Position numbers and translations under genes: made by a program. Of a stretch of 19,868 bases of DNA, positions 1 to 5,346 are shown piece by piece. The notes under the pieces were generated by a model. That model worked only from the letters and a program-made list of their open reading frames with translations. It did no database searches and had not been told where the DNA came from. Position 1 is the stretch's first letter, and each line of letters starts with the position of its first letter. The DNA is from Dehalococcoidia bacterium (GTDB taxonomy: Bacteria; Chloroflexota; Dehalococcoidia; Dehalococcoidales; BS750m-G39), in the NCBI GenBank assembly GCA_004375675.1, contig SOKR01000066.1:1-19868 (forward strand). Direction: 5' to 3'.

Positions 1-276
1 GCGTCCTTATGTCCCTCTATTTGGTCTTGCTCCGGATGGGGTTTACCCAGCCGACCGGTCACCCGGCCGCTGGTGAGCTCTTACCTCGCCATTTCACCCT
101 TACCCCCACGTTCACCCCAAAAATCAAGATTTTCGGGGACCCCGTCAGAGGCGGTGTGTTTCTGTGGCACTCTCCGTAGGGTCACCCCTCCTGGCCGTTA
201 GCCAGCATCCTGCCCGGTGGAGCTCGGACTTTCCTCCCCGAAAAAATTCAGGGCGGTCACCCGGTTTACTTGACCT
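1..276 (-). ncRNA. rnpB: RNase P RNA (bacterial), 3' end outside window
   Basis: Catalytic RNA of ribonuclease P, which removes 5' leaders from pre-tRNAs. Read on the minus strand, the segment has the conserved 5' block GAGGAAAGTCCGAGCTCC (about 225-242), then a CAGGATGCTGGCTAACGGCC stretch, an ACAGAAACA core, GGTGAAA..GGTAAGAGCTCACC, and GGTAAACCCC followed by GAGCAAGACCAAATAG near position 20-50. These follow the order of bacterial type A RNase P RNA. The 5' end is placed at about 276 from the promoter at 283-311, so it is approximate. Compared with full bacterial molecules, roughly the last 90-100 nucleotides, including the 3' strand of P4, should lie before position 1. It follows the RNase HI gene directly on the same strand. 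Confidence 0.95.
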
Positions 277-282
277 AACTAC

Positions 283-311
283 AGTGTAGTATGGGGCTGG
301 GTATTAGTCAA
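283..311 (-). promoter_or_regulatory. Promoter of rnpB overlapping the rnhA stop codon
   Basis: On the minus strand there is TTGACT (306-311), a 17-base spacer and TACACT (283-288), close to the housekeeping sigma consensus. The -35 box contains the TAA stop codon of the upstream RNase HI gene. Transcription would start near 276, which fits the expected 5' end of RNase P RNA. The match is visible in the sequence; activity is inferred. Confidence 0.7.
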
Positions 312-708
312 TAAGAGCCTTGTTGGCCAGTCTATCCGCTTCTCTGTTTTGGGTTCGGGGAATGTGGGTTATGGTGAAAGCTTCCAGCGAGCCGATAAGC
401 CGGACCACCTTTTGATAGAGTGGCCGCAAAGTAGCTTTCTTTACCCGGTAGCGGCCATTAAGCTGTTTCACCACCAGCTCTGAGTCCGCCCTGACCTCTA
501 CTTCTTCGGCGCCGAGCCGGGATGCCTCCTCCAGGGCGGCGATGATAGCCGCATATTCCGCCTGGTTGTTGGTGGCTTGTCCGATGCGCCGCGAGATACG
601 GCTGATAACTCTACCCTGCCCGTCCTGAATAACGGCACCGATAGCCGACTGTCCCGGATTGCCCTGCGAGGCACCGTCGGTAAAGATTACAAGTCTTTTT
701 GGATTCAT
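304..708 (-). CDS. rnhA: RNase HI-family ribonuclease (reverse-transcriptase-like RNase H fold)
   Basis: A 134-residue cytoplasmic protein expected to cut the RNA strand of RNA-DNA hybrids. It has the complete RNase H acidic set: D11 in FTDGAS, E51 in NNQAEY, D75 in RADSELVVKQL and D125 in NREADRLAN. The KQLNGRYRVKK segment after the third motif and the absence of the E. coli-type basic protrusion place it with short RNase HI proteins of the YpdQ/archaeal style. It is full length for that group. It begins 7 bases after the stop of the zinc-ribbon gene, so the two are probably co-transcribed, and its stop codon overlaps the rnpB promoter. The family is clear; the symbol rnhA is used in the broad sense. 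Confidence 0.93.
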   Translation of the reverse strand: MNPKRLVIFTDGASQGNPGQSAIGAVIQDGQGRVISRISRRIGQATNNQAEYAAIIAALEEASRLGAEEVEVRADSELVVKQLNGRYRVKKATLRPLYQKVVRLIGSLEAFTITHIPRTQNREADRLANKALID

Positions 709-715
709 TTGCGTT

Positions 716-1411
716 TCAGGGCAGGAACAGGATGCGCCCGCAGCTGCTGCACTGCACCAGCTTGCCGCTTCTCGCCTGCTGCAGGTCGGTGGTGGGCAGC
801 GATATCCGGCAGCCGCGGCATATCCCCTGCTCCACCCTGGCTACCGCTATCCCCTTGCCTTTTCTTAAATCCTGATAGAACTCGAAGGCGGGCGGGTCAA
901 CCTCGCCCGCCAGCCGTTGGCGCTTTGCCTTGAGGTCGGCGAGGGTGGCTTTAAGCCTTTCCATTTCGTCGGTGAGCTGCTTTTGCTGGCGCTGCCAGTC
1001 AGCCTTGAGTGTCTCCAGCTCGCTGTTTATTCTAGCCACACTGGCTTCGGACTGTTCCACCCGGTCTATTATCTCCAGGGCCTTTTCTTCGAGCTGGTTA
1101 CGGCGGGCTTGGAACGTCTCGACCTCGTGCTGGAGATTGGTCAGCTCCTTGGGGTTCTTTACCCGTCCGCTGAAGAGCTGCTCTTCGGCCGCCGCCAGCT
1201 TGGTGGAGATGTCGTCTATCTCCCACTCCGCCGAGCGCTGCTGGCGGCTTAACTCTTCCAGGCGCTTTTGCTCCAGCTCAAGCTGTTGTTGGGTGTTAAT
1301 GACCGCCTGGCTTTCCCCGAGCTGGCTGGCAACCTCTTCCAGCGCCCGCTCGCCGGACTCAATCTCCAGGTCAACCTCCTGGAGGCGATAGAGCTGTTTG
1401 GCGACAGTCAT
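716..1411 (-). CDS. Coiled-coil protein with C-terminal C4 zinc ribbon
   Basis: A 231-residue soluble protein. Residues 1-170 are almost continuous charged heptad-like sequence (long antiparallel coiled coil). The C-terminus has CRGC (198-201) and CSSC (221-224), a four-cysteine zinc ribbon. This is the architecture of the widespread zf-RING_7/CT398-like family, proposed to bind nucleic acid or partner proteins, with no settled function. A short conserved block, FSGRVKNPKEL near residues 80-90, is also characteristic of the family. It is the first gene of the minus-strand operon with the RNase HI gene, an arrangement common in bacteria. I see no strong ribosome site but the start is the natural first ATG. 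Identity of the family is sure; the role is unknown. Confidence 0.9.
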   Translation of the reverse strand: MTVAKQLYRLQEVDLEIESGERALEEVASQLGESQAVINTQQQLELEQKRLEELSRQQRSAEWEIDDISTKLAAAEEQLFSGRVKNPKELTNLQHEVETFQARRNQLEEKALEIIDRVEQSEASVARINSELETLKADWQRQQKQLTDEMERLKATLADLKAKRQRLAGEVDPPAFEFYQDLRKGKGIAVARVEQGICRGCRISLPTTDLQQARSGKLVQCSSCGRILFLP

Positions 1412-1475
1412 TTGAAGCCTATTCTATAACGCCGAAAGCCCTGATAGCAATATGTGACAATAGCTTATGGCTATA

Positions 1476-1493
1476 TTAGAACATATGTGCTAA
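1476..1493. promoter_or_regulatory. LexA-box-like palindrome
   Basis: TTAGAACATATGTGCTAA is an 18-base palindrome with one mismatched pair. Its core GAAC-ATAT-GTGC differs at one base from the Gram-positive LexA consensus GAAC-NNNN-GTTC. It lies in the 157-base gap between the host operon (minus) and the phage packaging block (plus), so it could control either. The palindrome is seen; LexA binding is inference. Confidence 0.45.
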
Positions 1494-1568
1494 CATTTTG
1501 CCAAGGGAAACAATTCAAAGCTAGCCTGATAGGGAGATTTGTTTTCCTTGTTATGTAAAGGAGGAGCT

Positions 1569-1715
1569 ATGAGGCTGCTGAGATTGGCCGTGGAGATTCA
1601 GAGATGGGACCTGGCCGCCCATACCATCGTGCTGGCCAGCGCCAAAGTGCTTAAAGATGGAGAGAGACCGTATGGCCGAAAAACCAAAGCGAAAAAGAGG
1701 CGCCCCAAAGGGTAA
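1569..1715 (+). CDS. 48-residue basic protein leading the packaging block
   Basis: A short ORF, unrecognised, starting MRLLRLAVEIQRWDL and ending in a basic tail (KTKAKKRRPKG). The reason to call it real is a near-perfect ribosome binding site, AAAGGAGG, five bases before the ATG, the strongest signal in this gap. The N-terminal half could form an amphipathic helix. It overlaps the small-terminase gene by 44 bases in another frame, so the two would be translationally coupled. It may be a small phage head or packaging accessory protein. The alternative is that the ribosome site only serves to load ribosomes for the downstream gene. Confidence 0.6.
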   Translation: MRLLRLAVEIQRWDLAAHTIVLASAKVLKDGERPYGRKTKAKKRRPKG

Positions 1716-2034
1716 CCAGAACGCCCGCAAGCACGGCTTTTATTCCAAGGTGCTGGATGAAGCCGAGCAGCTGGACTTCGAGCTGGCGGCGGGCGTCGAG
1801 GGCTTTGACGACGAGATTGCCCTGCTGCGGGTTAAGATAAAGTCCCTGCTGGAGAACGACCCCGAGAATATCAAGTTGCTTATGGATGCCACCAACACTC
1901 TGGTCCGCCTGGTGAAGACGAAGTACAAAATCACCAAGGAGCAGAAGCAGGGCTTAAAGGAGGCAATCGAGAATGTCCTCAAAGATATCGCCATCCCGCT
2001 GGGGCTCGGCATCGGACAAATTGTCACTAAATAA
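1672..2034 (+). CDS. terS: Small terminase subunit-like protein
   Basis: A 120-residue soluble protein. Its N-terminus, with KRKRGAPKGNQNARKHGFYS at residues 5-24, is the basic GAPKGNQNA-KHG-YS signature seen in many phage terminase small-subunit and related proteins. The rest is mostly charged helices with a Lys-rich end. The role would be to recognise phage DNA and load the large terminase at the packaging start. I prefer the ATG at 1672, which has GGAGAG seven bases upstream, over the ATG at 1657, which lacks a site. It overlaps the large terminase by 62 bases. The assignment rests mainly on the signature and on its place directly before TerL; no classical HTH is obvious. Confidence 0.75.
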   Translation: MAEKPKRKRGAPKGNQNARKHGFYSKVLDEAEQLDFELAAGVEGFDDEIALLRVKIKSLLENDPENIKLLMDATNTLVRLVKTKYKITKEQKQGLKEAIENVLKDIAIPLGLGIGQIVTK

Positions 2035-3394
2035 ACTGCGGCCCTACCAGCGGGAGGCGGCTTCGGCTATCCTGGACAGCGTCTTCGGCAAAAAGGGGCT
2101 TACCTTCTCCGTGGAGATGGCCCGCCAGGGGGGCAAGAACGAGCTTTCGGCGCAGCTCGAACTGCTGCTTTTGACATTTTATATGACCCAGCCCCGGAAC
2201 CTGGTGAAGTGCTCCCCTACCTTCAAGCCGCAGACAGTTATCTCCATGATGCGGCTCAGGGACCGGCTCAACGACGCGGGATTCAGCGGCATCTGGACGG
2301 CGGAGCTGGGCTATATCATACGGCTGGGCAACGCCCGCGCCATCTTTCTCTCCGCCGATAAGTCCGCCAACGTGGTGGGCAACACCGCCCATATCCTGCT
2401 GGAGATTGACGAGGCGCAGGACGTGAGCAAGGAGAAGTACAGCAAGGAGTTCAAGCCGATGGGGGCGACGACCAACGTCACCACCGTCCACTACGGCACC
2501 ACCTGGGACGACTCCACGCTGCTGGAGGAGGTCAAGCAGACCAACCTGGAGCTGGAGAGGCGGGACGGCCTAAAACGGCACTTCAGATACGACTGGCAGG
2601 AGATAGCCGGCTATAACCCCGACTACCGCGCCTATGTCGAAGCGGAAAGGGAGCGATTGGGCGAAAACCACCCCCTCTTTTTGACCCAGTACCGGCTTTT
2701 GCCCCTACAGGGGGGCGGGGGTTTTTTGAGCCGCCAGCAACTGGCGCAGCTAAGCGGCGAGCACGCCCGCAGGCATAAGTCCGAACGGGGCAAGCTATAT
2801 ATCGCCGGCATCGACCTCGCCGGCGAAGCCGAGGGGGACGATTTCAGCAACCCCCAGCCGCACCGGGACTCCACCGTGGTCACCATCGGCGAGCTGGATT
2901 TCTCCATATGCGACGACATCCAGAAGCAGCCCCGAATAAAAGTGGTCGAGCACTACCGCTGGACGGGCCGAAAGCACGCCGAGCTCTATCCCCGCCTGGT
3001 CGATATCCTCAAAAGCGTCTGGAAATGCCGTAGAGTGGTCGTCGACGCCACCGGCCTAGGACAGCCCGTAAGCTCTTTCCTGAGGAAGGCGCTCGGCTCC
3101 AAGGTTTCCGCCTTTACCTTCACGGCTAAAGCCAAATCCGAGCTCGGCTTTAAGCTACTGGCGGCAATCAACTCGGGCCGGCTCAAGGTCTACGACAGGG
3201 ACGGCTCAGACGAGTGCAGGGAGTTCTGGAGGGAGATGGACAGGGCAAAGTGCCACTACCGCCCCTCCCAGACCCTAAATTTCTATGTCAGCCCCTCTGA
3301 AGGGCACGACGACTTCCTCATGAGCCTGGCGCTCCTGGTCGAAGCCGCCGAAAGGTATGAGGCTAAAACGGCTATAGGTAAAGTGAGGGAGTGA
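1973..3394 (+). CDS. terL: Phage terminase large subunit (packaging ATPase-nuclease)
   Basis: A 473-residue motor that pumps DNA into the prohead and cuts it. The N-terminal ATPase shows an adenine-region motif LRPYQREAA (22-30), a divergent Walker A, EMARQGGKNE (48-57), and Walker B with the coupling acid, LLEIDEAQD (142-150). The C-terminal RNase H-fold nuclease shows IAGIDLAGEAEG near 275, VVDATGLG near 360 and EGHDDFLMSLALL near 440, giving the expected acidic cluster. The start at 1973 has AAAGGAGG (1956-1963) nine bases upstream, inside terS; a TTG at 2021 is a weaker alternative. Length is normal. It ends where the GC content falls and the downstream cassette begins, and portal and capsid genes do not follow directly as they usually do. 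Confidence 0.95.
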   Translation: MSSKISPSRWGSASDKLSLNKLRPYQREAASAILDSVFGKKGLTFSVEMARQGGKNELSAQLELLLLTFYMTQPRNLVKCSPTFKPQTVISMMRLRDRLNDAGFSGIWTAELGYIIRLGNARAIFLSADKSANVVGNTAHILLEIDEAQDVSKEKYSKEFKPMGATTNVTTVHYGTTWDDSTLLEEVKQTNLELERRDGLKRHFRYDWQEIAGYNPDYRAYVEAERERLGENHPLFLTQYRLLPLQGGGGFLSRQQLAQLSGEHARRHKSERGKLYIAGIDLAGEAEGDDFSNPQPHRDSTVVTIGELDFSICDDIQKQPRIKVVEHYRWTGRKHAELYPRLVDILKSVWKCRRVVVDATGLGQPVSSFLRKALGSKVSAFTFTAKAKSELGFKLLAAINSGRLKVYDRDGSDECREFWREMDRAKCHYRPSQTLNFYVSPSEGHDDFLMSLALLVEAAERYEAKTAIGKVRE

Positions 3395-3438
3395 GGGGGG
3401 AGAGGGGGCAGTGAAAATTAGGTAACTTTTGGGAACTA

Positions 3439-3467
3439 TTGACAACCATATAATACCATGGTATAAT
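3439..3467 (+). promoter_or_regulatory. Consensus promoter of the RHH/Panacea-like/Ntn cassette, giving a near-leaderless mRNA
   Basis: TTGACA (3439-3444), a 17-base spacer and TATAAT (3462-3467), a perfect match in both boxes. The ATG of the first gene is at 3477, only nine bases after the -10, so the transcript would begin about three bases before the start codon and there is no Shine-Dalgarno. A 12-base perfect palindrome lies between the boxes and into the -10. Confidence 0.85.
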
Positions 3468-3480
3468 TAAGTTACCATGG
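3453..3480 (+). promoter_or_regulatory. Probable autoregulatory operator (palindrome plus repeat)
   Basis: ATACCATGGTAT (3453-3464) is a perfect palindrome overlapping the -10. Its half TACCATGG recurs at 3473-3480, over the start codon, 19 bases on (about two helical turns). GGTAAC at 3421-3426 is the inverse of GTTACC at 3471-3476. This is the kind of layout bound by dimeric ribbon-helix-helix repressors, and the first gene downstream looks like one. Sequence seen; regulation inferred. Confidence 0.55.
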
Positions 3481-3641
3481 AGCAAAAAATTACAACCAAA
3501 AACGGGAAATCTATCAAATTAAGAGCTAATACCGTGGAAAGGCTTGACAAAATAAAACATAAGGGTCAAAGTTACGACGGAATCGTTGCAGAACTGATTG
3601 ACCTCTTTGAGAATAAAGAGGAGGAGAGCAAAAAAATGTAG
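3477..3641 (+). CDS. Small ribbon-helix-helix / antitoxin-like protein
   Basis: A 54-residue protein. Residues 10-47 (KSIKLRANTVERLDKIK, then HKGQSYDGIVAELIDLFE) have the beta-strand, helix, G-Q-S-Y-D turn and helix pattern of short CopG/RHH-like antitoxins and the related archaeal and bacterial VapB-type proteins. Such proteins form dimers, bind an operator and often neutralise a partner. Translation would be nearly leaderless from the promoter at 3439-3467. It is the first gene of an AT-richer cassette and stands 49 bases before the next gene. Its frame and stop are clear although it is short. The fold is inferred from the pattern and its partner, if any, is unknown. Confidence 0.8.
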   Translation: MEQKITTKNGKSIKLRANTVERLDKIKHKGQSYDGIVAELIDLFENKEEESKKM

Positions 3642-3690
3642 TAGCACTGAGAGCCGAATAAGAACGCTGAAAAGAAGGAGGGTTAGGATT

Positions 3691-4125
3691 ATGAAGAAAA
3701 AGGATGTTACGTTGTTGGTCATAGGATCTGCCGGAGAAGAAGGGCTCTCGCCAATTCAAATACAAAAAAGTCTTTTCCTCATAGGACAGTCTCACCTTCC
3801 TGCGTTACCTTCTGATTTCTACGAATTCTACGCCTATAATTATGGGCCTTTTTGTGAAGAAGTATATAGTGACGCAGATACTCTGGTAGAAGAAGGAATG
3901 GTATTTAACAAGCCGGTAAGTGGACAGAACTGGTCTATATATGTTATTGCCCCCAAAGGTCAGGACAGAGCTGAAGCTATCAGAAGTAAAAATGATATAG
4001 GTGACTTGGCACAGCACATAAAAGAAATAGTGGCATGGGTTAGCGCTTTGACATTCAGTGAGCTGTTGCGCGCCATATATGCCAAATACCCGCAATACAG
4101 TGAAAAGAGCGTATTCCAAGGCTAA
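3691..4125 (+). CDS. Panacea/DUF4065 (SocA)-like protein
   Basis: A 144-residue cytoplasmic protein, starting at MKKKDV because AAGGAGGG (3675-3682) sits eight bases before this ATG; the frame is open further upstream (from 3598) but without such a site. Residues 19-33 (LSPIQIQKSLFLIGQ) look like a winged-helix entry, followed by FYAYNYGPFCEEVYSDADTL (46-65) and EEGMV, then YVIAPKG (84-90). The Y-G-P-x5-Y-x-D-x2-x-L and later T/A-PKG pattern is that of Panacea/DUF4065 proteins, a versatile antitoxin or adaptor domain that includes the proteolysis adaptor SocA. The C-terminus has LLRAIYAKYPQYSEKS, also typical. It lies four bases before the Ntn-hydrolase gene, so the two are coupled. The match is by motif only and is distant. 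Confidence 0.65.
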   Translation: MKKKDVTLLVIGSAGEEGLSPIQIQKSLFLIGQSHLPALPSDFYEFYAYNYGPFCEEVYSDADTLVEEGMVFNKPVSGQNWSIYVIAPKGQDRAEAIRSKNDIGDLAQHIKEIVAWVSALTFSELLRAIYAKYPQYSEKSVFQG

Positions 4126-4129
4126 TTAA

Positions 4130-4915
4130 ATGACTCTCATAATTGGGGCTAAGTGTTCAGACGGTTTGGTAATGGGAGCTGACAGCGGGGCTACTATGGG
4201 AGACTATGTGAGTGGACTACATACTGTCATGCAACCCATGACAAAGCTTGAAATAGTAGGAGATAAAGCTATAGTTGGCGTGTCCGGTCCGGTTGGTTTG
4301 GGTCAACTCTATTGTGATAGGGTTAACAGAATTCACAATGAATTCCGGGACCTTGACGGCCCGACAGTTTGTAGAAAGCTACGCGACGAGTTTCGCAAAG
4401 ATGCTGAAATAGCTCTACGCATGGCGGCGATAGCTTCACAGGCATTGGGGTCTCAAGCTCGGGTTGGCGCTGTAACAACCACCTTGGTTGCACTGGCAGC
4501 AAAGAATGAACCGCATTTGATTCAACTTGATTCTGAATGCCTTCCCGAGATGGCAACTGCTGACCTGCCTTTTGTGAGTATTGGAAGCGGTCAGCTTATA
4601 GCTGACCCATTTTTGGCGTTCTTAAAACGCCTATACTGGAAAGAGCATCCACCATCAGTTTCAGACGGCATCTTTGCTGTAACATGGACTTTAGAACATG
4701 CGATTAAAACAGCGCCAGCGGGCATTATTGGACCTATTACTCTAGGTATATTGACTATAGAAGGAACACAGCCTAAGGCTAGGCTACTGAAAGAAACGGA
4801 GTTGAAGGAACATCGTCAGGTCGTGGGGCAAGCAGAAAACCATGTTCAAAAAATCAGAGAAGAACTACTACCTGGAGCCAAAGAGCCAGAGCCACCACAT
4901 CCCCCTACTCCTTAG
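4130..4915 (+). CDS. Divergent proteasome beta/HslV-like Ntn-hydrolase
   Basis: A 261-residue protein whose first 60 residues follow the proteasome beta/HslV plan. Thr2 becomes the N-terminal nucleophile once Met is removed. D18 in GADSGATMG occupies the place of proteasome Asp17, K39 in MTKLEI the place of Lys33, and a glycine-rich VGVSGPVGLGQ segment (49-59) the place of the AG-G-GDA strand turn. VSIGSGQLIADPF (149-161) resembles HslV AIGSGG and supplies a candidate Ser153. The acidic/basic helix and proline-rich tail after residue 215 (EPEPPHPPTP end) are extra. Known relatives are threonine peptidases in barrel complexes, usually fed by an ATPase. No HslU, Mpa or other ATPase is encoded here. 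Peptidase activity is therefore inference; the fold call is fairly strong. It is the last gene before a terminator. Confidence 0.8.
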   Translation: MTLIIGAKCSDGLVMGADSGATMGDYVSGLHTVMQPMTKLEIVGDKAIVGVSGPVGLGQLYCDRVNRIHNEFRDLDGPTVCRKLRDEFRKDAEIALRMAAIASQALGSQARVGAVTTTLVALAAKNEPHLIQLDSECLPEMATADLPFVSIGSGQLIADPFLAFLKRLYWKEHPPSVSDGIFAVTWTLEHAIKTAPAGIIGPITLGILTIEGTQPKARLLKETELKEHRQVVGQAENHVQKIREELLPGAKEPEPPHPPTP

Positions 4916-4955
4916 CACTTAATATCCGGTGTGAAACGGCCAAACCAAAACCAAA

Positions 4956-4985
4956 AGAGGGGGCTTAAAGCCCCTCTCTTTTTAT
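4956..4985 (+). terminator. Rho-independent terminator of the Ntn cassette
   Basis: AGAGGGGGC, loop TTAAA, GCCCCTCT (one unpaired G), then CTTTTTAT. It ends the plus-strand cassette about 40 bases after the stop. A T-rich tract also follows on the opposite strand, so it could stop the convergent small gene at 5012-5182 too. Confidence 0.85.
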
Positions 4986-5011
4986 GTTTTGTGGGGTGGG
5001 GGGATAAGGGG

Positions 5012-5182
5012 CTATGGATTTGTATCTATGATCTGCTCCCACACTTCGTCTTTTAAGGGAGTTGGCGGGGCGGGTTCACCTTTTACAATAGTAGTCCTTC
5101 GCTTAGTTATACTACTCACGTAGATACCGGAGTCCGGGACTCTCTCCCCTGGCTTTATCCTGATAGGTTCTTGGGATGGCAT
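5012..5182 (-). CDS. 56-residue YjzC-like conserved peptide
   Basis: A short, soluble, proline-rich protein. The segment RIKPGERVPDSGIYVSS (8-24) resembles the KPGE-x-P-x-SG-x-Y opening of YjzC and similar small bacterial proteins, which have no established function. It is followed by a VKGEPAPPTPL segment, as in the related KGE-F-PP peptides. The gene is well supported: GGGAGGTG lies shortly before the ATG, and TTGACA-16-TATAAT lies 20-50 bases upstream (5204-5231). It points against the Ntn cassette and shares its terminator. On either side stand two nearly identical terminator hairpins. Real gene likely; family resemblance moderate; role unknown. Confidence 0.78.
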   Translation of the reverse strand: MPSQEPIRIKPGERVPDSGIYVSSITKRRTTIVKGEPAPPTPLKDEVWEQIIDTNP

Positions 5183-5203
5183 GTTTCACCTCCCTTAATG
5201 TGG

Positions 5204-5231
5204 ATTATACTCCTAAAAGAGGTGGTGTCAA
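5204..5231 (-). promoter_or_regulatory. Promoter of the 56-residue peptide gene
   Basis: On the minus strand TTGACA (5226-5231), 16-base spacer and TATAAT (5204-5209). The ATG follows about 21 bases after the -10 with a good ribosome site between. Confidence 0.75.
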
Positions 5232-5297
5232 TAGGGGAAATCATAGCGCCTCCCGTGACAGCTGTAAACAGTACAAGAGGGAGAAAAACAAACCAAG

Positions 5298-5328
5298 AGA
5301 GGGGGCTTTCGCCCCCTCTTTCTTTATA
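5298..5328 (-). terminator. Terminator of the first IPT-repeat gene, bidirectional
   Basis: A perfect 9-base stem, AGAGGGGGC / GCCCCCTCT, with a TTTC loop, T-rich on both sides (TTCTTTATAT to the right; TTGGTTTGTTTTT on the minus strand). It lies just after the minus-strand gene ending at 5347. It closely resembles the hairpin at 4956-4985. Confidence 0.8.
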
Positions 5329-5346
5329 TCTCAAAGGTTAGCTAAA

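Noticed and set aside
3598..3690. Longer start for the Panacea-like protein (3598)
   Set aside because: The extra 31 residues are Arg/Lys-rich, overlap the RHH gene and lack a ribosome site; AAGGAGGG precedes 3691.
4130..4915. Complete HslVU or 20S proteasome system
   Set aside because: No ATPase or alpha-subunit gene is present; only one Ntn-like gene is seen.
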